In this document: in pieces, positions 15,631 to 24,456 of the stretch
How positions within the stretch are numbered: the first letter of the stretch is position 1
Layout: each line of letters opens with the position of its first letter
Assembly (NCBI GenBank): GCA_017438745.1
Contig: JAFRUS010000002.1
Coordinates: 1-37,403 of the forward strand
Source: Oscillospiraceae bacterium
Lineage (GTDB): Bacteria; Bacillota; Clostridia; Oscillospirales; Ruminococcaceae
Reading direction: 5' to 3'
Length of the DNA stretch: 37,403 bases
The notes under the pieces: generated by a model
What the model saw: only the letters and a program-made list of their open reading frames with translations
Told to the model about the DNA's origin: nothing
Databases searched by the model: none
Program-made: the position numbers and the translations under genes

Positions 15631-16125
15631 TTAAATTATTTTCAGTAATTCATCAAGTATCCTGTCAGCCGCAGTGAGCTTGTACATAAGACGTGACGGG
15701 GCAGGAGGGAGTTCTGTGCAGAAAGATTTCGTTTCACCTTTGAAATATATCGCAAAGAAGAGTTTTCCGGGAACTGAGCTTTCCGGATTGGCTGGGTCGA
15801 TATTTCCCATTGTACCTGTAACACCTATTCCGATATCCGCACTGTATTTCTGAGCACAGGATTCAGCCATTGCCGATGCTGTTTCCTTTGAGTATACAGA
15901 GTAACGTTCGATCGTTTCAGCCGGTACGCCCTGCATTATCTTGGCTTCGTTGCAGTAAGTGACAAAGGCACCTTTAAGCACTGAAGAAGAACCTTCAGTG
16001 TCGGTTATAAGTGAAGCTATCTGTCCTCCTGTGGCGCTTTCCATTGTTGTTATTGTAAGCTTTTTTTCGATGAGTTTCTTAGTAAGCAAACGGTAACGTT
16101 CTCTTATTTCATTTTCTGTTGTCAT
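15631..16125 (-). CDS. CinA C-terminal-domain amidase (PncC-like NMN deamidase family)
   Basis: A stand-alone CinA C-terminal domain of 164 residues; family members deamidate nicotinamide mononucleotide to recycle NAD+ breakdown products. Visible are MESATGGQIASLITDTEGSS (family: xAESCTGG...TxxPGSS), FVTYCNEAKI, and GVTGTMGNIDP in place of the usual G-I-x-G-I-A-G-P. The Cys of SCTGG is Ala here and the second motif is divergent, so this is a diverged member and its activity should not be assumed. GAGGA precedes the ATG. It lies downstream of the cellulase on the same strand, but a terminator stands between them. Confidence 0.82.
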   Translation of the reverse strand: MTTENEIRERYRLLTKKLIEKKLTITTMESATGGQIASLITDTEGSSSVLKGAFVTYCNEAKIMQGVPAETIERYSVYSKETASAMAESCAQKYSADIGIGVTGTMGNIDPANPESSVPGKLFFAIYFKGETKSFCTELPPAPSRLMYKLTAADRILDELLKII

Positions 16126-16144
16126 AGTTCGTCCTCATTATAAA

Positions 16145-16188
16145 ACAGGCAGACGATCCTTCGTGGGATGTCTGCCTGTGAATTTTTT
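16145..16188. terminator. hairpin terminator between GH9 and cinA-like genes
   Basis: ACAGGCAGAC (16145-16154) and GTCTGCCTGT (16170-16179) form a perfect 10-bp stem extended by ATCC/GGAT. T-runs occur on both sides (AATTTTTT after it on the plus strand, TTTTAT on the minus strand), so it can stop cellulase transcripts on the minus strand. Confidence 0.75.
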
Positions 16189-16192
16189 CAGG

Positions 16193-16245
16193 AAACTCTG
16201 ATTTATTTATAAATCAGAGCGGAAGACCGTGGCGATGCCCTGAAT
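16193..16245. repeat. REP-like hairpin element, copy A (degenerate)
   Basis: CTCTGATTTA (16196-16205) pairs with TAAATCAGAG (16210-16219). It is followed by a G-rich stretch (CGGAAGACCGTGGCGATGCC), a decayed version of the tail seen in the copies near 19000, 31030 and 33650. Confidence 0.7.
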
Positions 16246-16269
16246 TCTCCATTCCCGTAAATAGCTTTA

Positions 16270-18753
16270 TCAGAACTTGTCTATCTTCTTTGAAACGAAC
16301 TGTCTGATAGTAGCGAGGTCTGTAAGAGCAACATTGCCGTCCTTGTCAACGTCAGCATTGATCTTTGCCTGACCTGAAAGTTCCTTGTGATCAACAAGTG
16401 CGAGAGCAAGTGTTGAAAGGTCTGTTATATCGATCTTTCCGTCACAGTCAACGTCACCGAGAAGAGTTGTCTGGTTTTCGCCGCCGCTGTTTGTCGGATC
16501 AGGAGTCTGTGTTGGATCCGGAGTCTTAGCAGGGTCTGGTGTCTTGGTTGGATCCGGTGTTTTTGTTGTATCCGGAGTCTGTGTAGGTGCAGGAGTCTGA
16601 GTTGGATCAGGTGTTTTTGTAGGGTCTGGTGTCTTAGTTGGATCCGGAGTCTTAGTAGGATCTGGTGTCTTTGTAGGAGCCGGCTTGTTTGTTGGCTTTA
16701 CTTTCGGATCAGCAGAAGGCTTTGTGCCGTCCGGTTCTTCGCCCCATACAAGAACGCCGTCTACATAAGCGCAGATGTGTTCGTTGAGTGAATCAGCACT
16801 CTTAAGGCTTGTTGCGTCTTCAACGCCTGCATATGACCAGTCGTTTGAAGTATCCCAGCATCCTGCTGTGGACTTGCCGTCAACTGCATCAGGGATGGAA
16901 ACTCTGAACTGAACTTCGTCTCTGTGTTCGCTCTGGCCTGTCGGCATGATAGCGCTTCCGTCTTCAAACTTGATCTCAGCGTAGTAGATGTTTCCGTCAT
17001 ACTGTACCGGACCGTTTGCGATTGCGTAACCAGGTTCACCTTCAGAGTACTGCTGTGACTTTGTTTCAACCTTGATATCGTCAACTGAGAGACCGCCGTC
17101 AAGTACTTCTGTAATATCGAAGTAGTAACGGAATGCAACGTCCTTTGCAGTTCTTGCCGGCCATGCAGTGTGGTTCATTGTCCATGTCTTGAGTTCTGTG
17201 TATGTAGTACCAGGTGTACCGTTTACTACTGCAGCAACTTCCCATTCAGCCCACTTTGGTGTTTCAACTTCAGGGAAATTGTCGAGCTTTGTTCCGCCGT
17301 AGTCAGCGATAAGAGCACAGAGTTCAGCAGTAAAGCCTGCGTTGTAGTCGATGGCAACCTCAGAGTTCTGGTAAGCGTTTACCTGGTCTGTGTAAGTACC
17401 GTCATTGTTAGGACCGCCTACGAGAGCACCGTAGAGAGTGTGGGCATATTCTGTCTGCCATGTTTCTCCGTTTGCTTCAGCAGCCTTTGGTGTTGTACCG
17501 AGTTCGTTCCAGTGATCATCGTGGTTACCGCTGGCTGTTCTGTGGTGCGGTGCCTTCGGGTTGTTTTCGCCCATACCGAGAACGTATGACATCTTGTTTG
17601 CATTGTCGCCGAAGCAGTAGTCCATTGTGAACTTGGCAAAATCATTGTATTTCTTGCTTAAATCAGCATCATCCTTGAAGATAGTATCACTTGCAAGTGA
17701 TGCGAGGAAAGCTGTTGTTGTTGCGTGGCGGAGTGAACCCCACTGGAAGAGCCATGAAAGTCCGTCAGGAGTCTTTGTCATTGGCTTGTCGCCGTCACCG
17801 TTCCAGTAATCGAGGTGTCTCTTGACCTGTGCTTTCCACTCGGCTTCGCCTGTGTTCTGAGCGTAGAGGAGCATACCACCCTGCATTGTGTCGTCCCAGC
17901 AGTGACCCCATGTGAACTTCAGGTCTTCGGACTGCTGTTCCTTGTCGAGGTTAGGAATATATGAAGTTGCCTTGTCAAGGTAATCCTTTTCGCCTGTAGC
18001 CTTGTAGAGCCAGTTTGCAGCGAAGAAGAGGTCATCATAGAATGATGAAGGCTTGTAGTAAGGATGTTCTTCTTCATCAGCGCCGATAGATTTTTCAGCG
18101 TCAGCTCTCTTGAAGAGATCCTTTGCGTGTGTGAGGTAAGCTTCATCCTTGAATACCATGTAGCCGGCTGCAAGAGCACATGCCATCTGAGCTTCAATAC
18201 AGCTGTCCTGACATGTGTATGTAGGACGAGGATCCTTACCGCCCTTGAGAACGTACTTGTTCATGTAAACTTCAGCACTGCCCCACCAAACGTGGTCGAA
18301 TGAACCTTCTCCGATCATGTATGCGATGCTGTCGCCGAGATCAGCTTCAACGAGGTAGTCAAGACCCCACTTGAGGTTGTTCTTGTAGAGATCGCCAAGT
18401 CCTGCTTTTTCAACTGCGTCGCCGTATTCAACGAGGCCCCATGCAAGAAGTGTTGCTGAGTAAGCGTTTGTAAGAGCAAACTTGAGGTGGTCACCGGCAT
18501 CGAACCAGCCGCCCGGAACTGTATCGTTTACCATGCTGTCGCCGCGCCATGAAACTTCGTTCCATTCAGGAAGCACGCCTGCCTGCTGAACTTCGTAGAA
18601 GAACATTGACTTCTGAAGAGCCTCTGCATAGTTGTAGCTGCCTGCAGCAGTTACAGTGTTTTCAGCATTTACTCCGCTGAAAACAGTTGCACCTGAAGCA
18701 GCAAGTACAAGAGCTGTTACAGATGAAACAATTCTTTTTGCTAATGAATTCAC
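16270..18753 (-). CDS. cellulosomal GH9 endoglucanase with CBM3c and dockerin
   Basis: Secreted beta-1,4-glucanase. The start is GTG 18753, eight bases after AAAGGAG; the TTG at 18771 is upstream of that site. The 827-residue order is: signal peptide 1-30 (cut after VNA); GH9 catalytic domain ~38-490 with GGWFDAGD (D85, D88, catalytic base region), HHRTASG (403-409) and NSEVAIDYNAGF (E465, catalytic acid); family-3c carbohydrate-binding module ~498-672; a Pro/Thr linker of ten 6-residue repeats (694-753); and a type I-like dockerin 764-822. The dockerin has two Ca2+ loops (D767-V-D-C-D-G and D801-V-D-K-D-G), but the second has Ala at the position usually filled by Asp/Asn. The GH9-CBM3c layout is typical of processive endoglucanases, and the dockerin would attach it to a cellulosome scaffoldin. 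It has its own promoter, leader and terminator. Confidence 0.96.
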   Translation of the reverse strand: MNSLAKRIVSSVTALVLAASGATVFSGVNAENTVTAAGSYNYAEALQKSMFFYEVQQAGVLPEWNEVSWRGDSMVNDTVPGGWFDAGDHLKFALTNAYSATLLAWGLVEYGDAVEKAGLGDLYKNNLKWGLDYLVEADLGDSIAYMIGEGSFDHVWWGSAEVYMNKYVLKGGKDPRPTYTCQDSCIEAQMACALAAGYMVFKDEAYLTHAKDLFKRADAEKSIGADEEEHPYYKPSSFYDDLFFAANWLYKATGEKDYLDKATSYIPNLDKEQQSEDLKFTWGHCWDDTMQGGMLLYAQNTGEAEWKAQVKRHLDYWNGDGDKPMTKTPDGLSWLFQWGSLRHATTTAFLASLASDTIFKDDADLSKKYNDFAKFTMDYCFGDNANKMSYVLGMGENNPKAPHHRTASGNHDDHWNELGTTPKAAEANGETWQTEYAHTLYGALVGGPNNDGTYTDQVNAYQNSEVAIDYNAGFTAELCALIADYGGTKLDNFPEVETPKWAEWEVAAVVNGTPGTTYTELKTWTMNHTAWPARTAKDVAFRYYFDITEVLDGGLSVDDIKVETKSQQYSEGEPGYAIANGPVQYDGNIYYAEIKFEDGSAIMPTGQSEHRDEVQFRVSIPDAVDGKSTAGCWDTSNDWSYAGVEDATSLKSADSLNEHICAYVDGVLVWGEEPDGTKPSADPKVKPTNKPAPTKTPDPTKTPDPTKTPDPTKTPDPTQTPAPTQTPDTTKTPDPTKTPDPAKTPDPTQTPDPTNSGGENQTTLLGDVDCDGKIDITDLSTLALALVDHKELSGQAKINADVDKDGNVALTDLATIRQFVSKKIDKF
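16495..16674 (-). repeat. ten tandem 18-base repeats encoding the Pro/Thr linker
   Basis: Ten units of T-(K/Q)-T-P-D-P (with A, T or A-P variants in four units) occupy exactly 180 bases inside the cellulase gene. Units alternate synonymous codons, which suggests repeated expansion and drift. The linker spaces the binding module from the dockerin and is a likely length-variable site. Confidence 0.9.
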
Positions 18754-18881
18754 TGAAAATTCTCCTTTCAAATTAAAACAATGCTTCGGAGCTTAAAAAC
18801 ACCAGTCTTCTGAAAACCGGAAAGCCCCCTTATTAAGAACCAATCAGAGCAGATGTAAAAAAATCTGCTTTATCCTTTCTT

Positions 18882-18910
18882 ATTATATCAGTAATTTAAT
18901 ACAAATTCAA
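18882..18910 (-). promoter_or_regulatory. promoter of the GH9 cellulase gene
   Basis: On the minus strand TTGAAT (18910-18905) and TATAAT (18887-18882) are separated by 17 bases. Confidence 0.75.
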
Positions 18911-18949
18911 CAGAAAATCAAATATATTTTTTATAAGGAGAGCACTCAC

Positions 18950-18980
18950 AAAAAAACAGACCCGTTTTTGACGGATCTGT
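18950..18980 (-). terminator. intrinsic terminator, alarmone synthetase gene
   Basis: On the minus strand ACAGATCCGT (18980-18971) pairs with ACGGGTCTGT (18965-18956) through one G-U wobble, followed by a run of Ts. Because it reads as a proper stem only with the wobble on the minus strand, that is its orientation. The REP-like element lies between it and the gene. Confidence 0.75.
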
Positions 18981-18991
18981 AGATTTGCTGA

Positions 18992-19048
18992 AACGCTGAT
19001 TTATACATAAATCAGCGTGGGGGACAGGGGGCGAAGTCGGATTTCCGG
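18992..19048. repeat. REP-like hairpin element, copy B
   Basis: CGCTGATTTAT (18994-19004) pairs with ATAAATCAGCG (19007-19017), followed by TGGGGGACAGGGGGCGAAGTC and a TTTCCGG stretch. Same layout as the copy at 31017. Confidence 0.8.
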
Positions 19049-19065
19049 CATAATAATCAGATTTT

Positions 19066-19746
19066 TTATTCTTCGTCATCAAGATCATTTATCTTGTGGT
19101 AAATATCCTCCATGCGCATGTCAGTGCTGTTGATGGTATCAGCAAGCGCCTTCAGTTCTTCGGAAAGATCTGCAGGCACATTGTTCTTGGTCTTGTATTT
19201 CAGCTGATGTTCTAGACTTGCCCAGAAGTCCATAGCAATGGTTCTTATCTGTATTTCAACAGGCACTACCTTTTTACCGGTCGAAAGATAAACAGGAACA
19301 GTTACAATCAGGTGCAGACTTCTGTATCCGCTTGGCTTCGGGTTCTGGATGTAGTCCTTCTGCTTGATTATTCGTATGTCATCATGCATGGAGAGATAGT
19401 GCGCTATCTGGTAAATATCCTCGATGTAGTGACAGATAACTCTTACCCCGGCAATGTCATGCAGATTGCTTAAAATAGATTCCGCTGTGATAGGAATGCC
19501 CTTCTTGATAAGCTTGTTCGCAATGCTTTCAGGCGACTTCAGTCTGCTCGAGATGTTGTGTATCGGGTTTCTCGAAAAATTGGACTGGAACTCGCTGTCG
19601 ATGATCTCGAGCTTTGTCTCTATCATGTGTATCGCCGAATCATAAAGATGATTGATCTGTATGAATCCGTAAAACTGTTCAATGAACTTTTCTATATCTA
19701 TATTATACGGATTTTCCTTGTTAAGAACTGAAAGATCAAATTCCAT
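19066..19746 (-). CDS. small alarmone synthetase (RelA/SpoT-domain GTP pyrophosphokinase, YjbM/YwaC type)
   Basis: Makes (p)ppGpp from ATP and GDP/GTP. At 226 residues it contains only a synthetase domain, with neither a hydrolase (HD) nor a TGS/ACT region. Signatures: HDIAGVRVICHYIEDIY (~98-114), KDYIQNPKPSGYRSLHLIV, the substrate-binding loop with its conserved Tyr, and VEIQIRTIAMDFWASLEHQLKYK (~173-195) with the catalytic Glu-x-Gln. The ATG follows GGAAGGA. The predicted promoter is 70-100 bases upstream. Homologues are tetrameric and raise alarmone levels under envelope or stationary-phase stress; that is family knowledge. Confidence 0.93.
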   Translation of the reverse strand: MEFDLSVLNKENPYNIDIEKFIEQFYGFIQINHLYDSAIHMIETKLEIIDSEFQSNFSRNPIHNISSRLKSPESIANKLIKKGIPITAESILSNLHDIAGVRVICHYIEDIYQIAHYLSMHDDIRIIKQKDYIQNPKPSGYRSLHLIVTVPVYLSTGKKVVPVEIQIRTIAMDFWASLEHQLKYKTKNNVPADLSEELKALADTINSTDMRMEDIYHKINDLDDEE

Positions 19747-19816
19747 ATTATCAGTTTCCTTCCTTCTTCATTTCAAATGGAGTATATCATCGAAATCAGC
19801 GTATTCTTTACTCTAT

Positions 19817-19845
19817 AGTATACTAAATAAATCTCCGAATAGCAA
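19817..19845 (-). promoter_or_regulatory. promoter of the alarmone synthetase gene
   Basis: On the minus strand TTGCTA (19845-19840) and TATACT (19822-19817) are 17 bases apart; the -35 is weak. Confidence 0.5.
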
Positions 19846-19920
19846 GAACAAAGCAAGTTTTTTTATCAGATTTTCATAAAAATACCGCAAGAAGTTTTAA
19901 ATCAGATTGCAGGAAAAGCC

Positions 19921-19949
19921 TTGAAGAAAAATGAAAAATAGCGTATAAT
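19921..19949 (+). promoter_or_regulatory. promoter of the hydCBA operon
   Basis: TTGAAG (19921-19926) and TATAAT (19944-19949) are separated by 17 bases. Confidence 0.75.
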
Positions 19950-20062
19950 TAAAGAGATTACGTATTTGCTTTATGTTGGCATATAATACTTTGCAAATGT
20001 TAAATTTATAATTTAATTTTGCTATAAATTGTTATACGATTTCTATTGAGGAGGTTTATTAT

Positions 20063-20557
20063 ATGACTGAAAAATCCGTTATTCCTTTTCAGGGAACTCC
20101 TGAGCAGGAGGCGCAGCTTAAGGAGGTCATCGCCAGATACCATGACCAGCCCGGAGGACTGATGCCGGCGCTGCAGGAAGCACAGGGAATCTACGGCTAT
20201 CTTCCTGTTGAGGTACAGAGGATGATCGCTGACGGAATGAATGTATCACTTTCCGAGGTGTTCGGAGTAGCCACATTCTACTCACAGTTCTCACTTACTC
20301 CTAAGGGTAAGCACAGAATAAGCGTCTGTCTCGGTACAGCCTGCTATGTCAAGGGATCTGACAAGATACTCGAGGCTGTTGAAGAAAAGCTTGGCATCAA
20401 AAGCGGTGAATGCACACCTGACGGTATGTTCTCGATCGATTCATGCCGCTGCGTAGGTGCATGCGGACTTGCCCCTGTAATGCTCGTTGATGATGATGTT
20501 TACGGAAAACTCAAACCGGAACAGGTCGCAGCTATCATAGACAGTTATACAGAATAG
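20063..20557 (+). CDS. hydC: NuoE-like [2Fe-2S] subunit of electron-bifurcating [FeFe]-hydrogenase
   Basis: A thioredoxin-like ferredoxin subunit of 164 residues. The [2Fe-2S] ligands follow the NuoE pattern C89-x4-C94 and C130-x3-C134 (CLGTAC and CVGAC), and the helical N-terminus has PGGLMPALQEAQGIYGYLP. It begins a three-gene operon with NuoF-like and catalytic hydrogenase subunits. The same trio forms the NAD- and ferredoxin-dependent bifurcating hydrogenases of Thermotoga and Ruminococcus albus. GAGGAGG precedes the ATG. The gap to hydB is only 12 bases. Confidence 0.92.
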   Translation: MTEKSVIPFQGTPEQEAQLKEVIARYHDQPGGLMPALQEAQGIYGYLPVEVQRMIADGMNVSLSEVFGVATFYSQFSLTPKGKHRISVCLGTACYVKGSDKILEAVEEKLGIKSGECTPDGMFSIDSCRCVGACGLAPVMLVDDDVYGKLKPEQVAAIIDSYTE

Positions 20558-20569
20558 GAGACAGGCAGT

Positions 20570-22462
20570 ATGACTATTGAAGAACTTAATAAAATAAAAG
20601 CCGCAAAAGCGGATATTGTTAAAGTCAGAACTATCATCGCTGAAGAAGGCGAGAAGCTTTCAAAGGTAACAGGATACCGCAAGCAGGTTCTTGTGTGCGG
20701 CGGTACAGGATGTCAGTCATCACACAGCATGGAGGTTCTCGATGCCCTGAATGCCGAACTTGCTGCAAAGGGAATAGCTGACGAGATACTCGTTGTAAGA
20801 ACAGGATGTTTCGGTCTCTGTTCACTCGGACCAATCGTTATCGTTTATCCTGAGGGAACATTCTATGCACAGGCTACACCTGAAGGAATAAAGAGGATCG
20901 TTGATGAACATCTTATCGAAGGAAAGATCTGCAGGGATCTTCTCTATCAGGAAACTGTTCACGAGGACGGATCCATCATTTCACTCAGTGAAACTAATTT
21001 CTACAAGAAGCAGATGAGAATCGCACTCAGAAACTGCGGTGTTATCGATCCTGAAGATATTGAAGAATATATAGCAACTGACGGTTATCAGGCTCTTTAC
21101 AAGGTACTCACATCCATGACACCAGATGAAGTCTGTCAGACAGTTCTCGATTCCGGCCTCAGAGGAAGAGGCGGTGCCGGATTTCCGACCGGACGTAAGT
21201 GGATGTTCACAAAGGACGCTCCGGGCGATATCAAGTACGTAGCCTGCAACGCCGATGAAGGTGACCCGGGCGCATTCATGGACCGTTCAATCCTCGAAGG
21301 TGACCCGCACGCTGTTATCGAAGCTATGATCATCGCTTCATTTGCAGTAGGTTCACATCAGGGTTACGTTTACGTAAGAGCGGAATATCCGGTGGCCGTT
21401 CACAGACTCCGCATTGCCCTTGATCAGGCAAGAAAGTACGGACTTCTCGGTAAGAACATCCTCGGATCAGGTCACGACTTCGACATCGAGATAAGACTTG
21501 GTGCCGGTGCGTTCGTATGCGGTGAGGAAACAGCTCTTCTCACATCCATCGAAGGCCACCGCGGCGAACCTCGTCCAAGACCTCCGTTCCCGGCAGTTAA
21601 GGGCCTTTTCGGAAAGCCAACACTGCTCAACAACGTTGAAACATATGCTAATATAGCTCAGATAATCAGAAACGGTGCTGAATGGTATTCTGCCATCGGT
21701 ACTGAAAAATCAAAGGGTACAAAGGTATTCGCCCTCGGCGGAAAGATCACAAATGTCGGACTTGTTGAAGTACCGATGGGTACAACTCTCCGCGAGATCA
21801 TCGAAGAGATCGGCGGCGGTATTCCTGACGGCAAGGCATTCAAGGCAGCTCAGACAGGCGGTCCTTCAGGCGGATGTATCCCTGCAGAGCACATCGATAC
21901 TCCGATCGACTACGAAAGCCTTTCAGCTCTCGGTTCAATGATGGGTTCAGGCGGACTTATCGTAATGGACGAAGACAACTGTATGGTTGACGTTTCAAAG
22001 TTCTACCTCAACTTCACTGCAGATGAGAGCTGCGGTAAATGTACTCCGTGCCGTGTAGGTACAAGAAAGCTTCTTCAGCTTCTTGAAAAGATCACCGAAG
22101 GCAAGGGCGAACCGGAAGATCTCGACAAGATCCGCGACCTTGCAACACATATGAAGTTATCTTCACTCTGTGCTCTTGGTCAGTCAGCACCGAACCCTGT
22201 ACTTTCAACTTTACAGTATTTCGGTGATGAATATCTTGCTCACATAAACGATAAAAAATGTCCTTCAGGCGTATGCAAGAGCCTGCTTCAGTATGAGATC
22301 ATTGCTGATAAGTGCAAAGGCTGTACACTCTGTGCAAGAAAGTGTCCTGTTTCTGCTATCTCAGGAACAGTCAAGGAGCCGCACGTTATCGATACAGGCA
22401 AGTGTATCAAGTGCGGTGTGTGCATAAGCAACTGTAAGTTCGGCGCTATCATCAGAAAGTAA
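20570..22462 (+). CDS. hydB: NuoF-like NADH/FMN subunit of electron-bifurcating [FeFe]-hydrogenase
   Basis: The NAD(H)-binding flavoprotein that feeds electrons between NADH, ferredoxin and the hydrogenase. The order in 630 residues is: an N-terminal thioredoxin-like [2Fe-2S] domain (CGGTGCQSS and GCFGLC); the NuoF core with GLRGRGGAGFPTGRKW (NADH/FMN site), CNADEGDPGAFMDR, and GAGAFVCGEETALL; the [4Fe-4S] motif ESCGKCTPCRVGT; and a C-terminal 2[4Fe-4S] ferredoxin (CKGCTLCARKCP and CIKCGVCISNC). The length and the extra N- and C-terminal cluster domains are those of HydB/HndC, not respiratory NuoF. AGGAGA precedes the ATG. Confidence 0.95.
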   Translation: MTIEELNKIKAAKADIVKVRTIIAEEGEKLSKVTGYRKQVLVCGGTGCQSSHSMEVLDALNAELAAKGIADEILVVRTGCFGLCSLGPIVIVYPEGTFYAQATPEGIKRIVDEHLIEGKICRDLLYQETVHEDGSIISLSETNFYKKQMRIALRNCGVIDPEDIEEYIATDGYQALYKVLTSMTPDEVCQTVLDSGLRGRGGAGFPTGRKWMFTKDAPGDIKYVACNADEGDPGAFMDRSILEGDPHAVIEAMIIASFAVGSHQGYVYVRAEYPVAVHRLRIALDQARKYGLLGKNILGSGHDFDIEIRLGAGAFVCGEETALLTSIEGHRGEPRPRPPFPAVKGLFGKPTLLNNVETYANIAQIIRNGAEWYSAIGTEKSKGTKVFALGGKITNVGLVEVPMGTTLREIIEEIGGGIPDGKAFKAAQTGGPSGGCIPAEHIDTPIDYESLSALGSMMGSGGLIVMDEDNCMVDVSKFYLNFTADESCGKCTPCRVGTRKLLQLLEKITEGKGEPEDLDKIRDLATHMKLSSLCALGQSAPNPVLSTLQYFGDEYLAHINDKKCPSGVCKSLLQYEIIADKCKGCTLCARKCPVSAISGTVKEPHVIDTGKCIKCGVCISNCKFGAIIRK

Positions 22463-22484
22463 GGCACAGGAGGATATTTATATT

Positions 22485-24230
22485 ATGGAAATGATTCATC
22501 TTAAAATAAATGGTATTCCGGTCGAGGTACCTGCCGGCTCTACTGTTCTTGAAGCAGCAAAGGCAGCTAATGTGGATATACCGACACTCTGTTATCTCAA
22601 AGATATCAACTGTATCGGTGCCTGCCGTATCTGCGTTGTTGAAATAACAGGCGCACGCGGACTTGTTGCAGCATGTACTCATCCTGCTTCAGAGGGCATG
22701 GAGGTATTCACTAATACTCCGAAAGTAAGAAAGTCAAGAAAGACAACTCTTGAACTGCTCCTTTCAAACCATAAGAAAAAGTGTCTGTCATGCGTTAGAG
22801 CAAATAACTGCGAACTTCAGAAGCTCAGCGTTGCCTACGGTGCAGACGAAGACAGATTCATGCCGGAAGACATGAACAAGCCTGTTGACGCTTCCACACC
22901 TTATCTCGTAAGGGACAACAACAAGTGTATCCAGTGTATGAGATGTGTTGCAGCCTGCAGAAATGTTCAGGGCGTATCCGTTATCGGAAGCATCAGACGC
23001 GGATTCAACGTTCACATCGGTTCTCCGTTTGATGTACCTCTTGCAGAAACATCATGCGTTGGCTGCGGTCAGTGTATCGTTGCATGTCCTGTAGGTGCTC
23101 TCACTGAAAAGAGCAATGAACAGAAGGTATGGGATGCAATTTCTGATCCTTCAAAGAAGGTCATCTTCTTTACAGCTCCTTCCGTAAGAGCTACTCTCGG
23201 TGAAGAATTCGGCGAACCTGTCGGCACAAATGTCGAAGGCAAAATGGTTTCTGCTATCAGAAGACTCGGTCCTGACCATGTGTTCAACATGGATGTTACA
23301 GCTGACCTTACAATAGTTGAAGAAGCAAACGAACTTATCGAAAGAATACAGAACGGCGGCAAGCTTCCTATGTTCACTTCATGCTGTCCGGGCTGGGTAA
23401 AGTTCCTCGAACACAACTATCCGGAACTTCTTCCTAACCTTTCAAGCTGCAAGTCACCTCAGCAGATGTTCGGCGCTGTTCTCAAGAGTTACTATGCTCA
23501 GAAGAACAATATCGATCCGAAGGATCTTTTCGTTGTAAGCGTTATCCCTTGTACTGCAAAGAAGTTTGAAGTTACAAGAAAAGAACAGATGAGAAATGAC
23601 ATAGCTGATGTTGATGTTGCTCTTACAACACGCGAACTCGGCAGAATGATAAGAGAAGCCGGCATTGATTTCAGTGCTCTTCCTGATGAAAAGTTTGACG
23701 ATCCGTTTGAAACTGCATCAGGTGCAGGTGCTATCTTCGGAGCAACAGGCGGTGTAATGGAAGCTGCTCTCAGAACAGCTGCTGTCAAGCTCGACGGTAA
23801 GTGCGATGCTCTTGAATTTACAGAAGTACGCGGTACCAAGGGTATCAAGGAAGCAAGCTACACAGTCGGCGGAGTAACAGTCAGGGTAGCTGTTGCATCC
23901 GGTCTTGCAAATGCAAGAGAGATCATCGAAGGCATCAGGAAGGGCGAACGTGATTATCAGTTCGTTGAGATCATGGCTTGTCCTGGCGGATGTATCAACG
24001 GCGGCGGCCAGCCGGTACAGAGCGACAGCGTAAGAAACTTCGTTGACCTCAAGACTCTCAGAGCAAAGGCTCTCTACGATGCTGACAGTGATATGGAACT
24101 CAGAAGATCTCACGAAAGCCCTGTAATGGATCTCCTCTACAAGGATTTCTTCGAAACACCTGGTTCACACAAGTGTCATGAATATCTCCATACAACATAT
24201 GTAGAAAGAAGCAAGTATTCTTTTGAATGA
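22485..24230 (+). CDS. hydA: [FeFe]-hydrogenase catalytic subunit
   Basis: Produces or oxidises H2 at the H-cluster. Domains in 581 residues: N-terminal [2Fe-2S] (C36, C47, C50, C64); a His-Cys3 [4Fe-4S] (H96 region, C100, C103, C109); 2[4Fe-4S] (C148-x2-C151-x2-C154-x3-C158 and C191-x2-C194-x2-C197-x3-C201); then the H-domain with L1 FTSCCPGW (C300, C301), L2 IPCTAKKFE (C356) and L3 MACPGGCINGGGQP (C499, C503). It ends in a small-subunit-like tail. All H-cluster ligands are present, and the layout is that of Clostridium CpI. AGGAGG lies 11 bases before the ATG. The HydE/F/G maturases are not in this window. Confidence 0.97.
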   Translation: MEMIHLKINGIPVEVPAGSTVLEAAKAANVDIPTLCYLKDINCIGACRICVVEITGARGLVAACTHPASEGMEVFTNTPKVRKSRKTTLELLLSNHKKKCLSCVRANNCELQKLSVAYGADEDRFMPEDMNKPVDASTPYLVRDNNKCIQCMRCVAACRNVQGVSVIGSIRRGFNVHIGSPFDVPLAETSCVGCGQCIVACPVGALTEKSNEQKVWDAISDPSKKVIFFTAPSVRATLGEEFGEPVGTNVEGKMVSAIRRLGPDHVFNMDVTADLTIVEEANELIERIQNGGKLPMFTSCCPGWVKFLEHNYPELLPNLSSCKSPQQMFGAVLKSYYAQKNNIDPKDLFVVSVIPCTAKKFEVTRKEQMRNDIADVDVALTTRELGRMIREAGIDFSALPDEKFDDPFETASGAGAIFGATGGVMEAALRTAAVKLDGKCDALEFTEVRGTKGIKEASYTVGGVTVRVAVASGLANAREIIEGIRKGERDYQFVEIMACPGGCINGGGQPVQSDSVRNFVDLKTLRAKALYDADSDMELRRSHESPVMDLLYKDFFETPGSHKCHEYLHTTYVERSKYSFE

Positions 24231-24273
24231 TCAGTGCTTTCTTAAACACTACACAAACGGATAATTCATATAG

Positions 24274-24312
24274 AAAAATCGGTGCAGTTTTTTAGCCTGC
24301 ACCGATTTTTTT
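24274..24312 (+). terminator. intrinsic terminator of the hydCBA operon
   Basis: AATCGGTGCA (24277-24286) pairs with TGCACCGATT (24298-24307), followed by TTTTT. Confidence 0.9.
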
Positions 24313-24456
24313 ACAGAGATGATTTGTATGTCGTCACAGAAAATACAAATTTTTCATTATAAGTCACAAAGTACACGATCCGATACTTCTTGCGGTAAAA
24401 TCAGAAGAAGCGACTATTGAAGATATATCACTGCAACGGTGTGCTGATATGAAAAT

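Larger units (their letters stand above)
18754..19065 (-). other. cellulase leader and intergenic region
   Basis: From right to left: REP-like element, terminator of the alarmone synthetase gene, cellulase promoter, then a ~125-base leader. The leader has an AGCAGAT/ATCTGCT hairpin (around 18847-18869) and a second weak stem (CCGGT/ACTGG). No known riboswitch recognised. Confidence 0.5.
19747..20062. other. divergent promoter region, alarmone synthetase / hydrogenase operon
   Basis: A+T-rich gap with one promoter per direction and a ~105-base leader before hydC. No conserved RNA structure recognised. An extra TATAAT at 19982-19987 lacks a matching -35. Confidence 0.5.

Noticed and set aside
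16495..16674. Tandem repeats considered as a CRISPR or minisatellite
   Set aside because: The repeats are 18 bases with no spacers and keep the cellulase frame; they code for a Pro/Thr linker.
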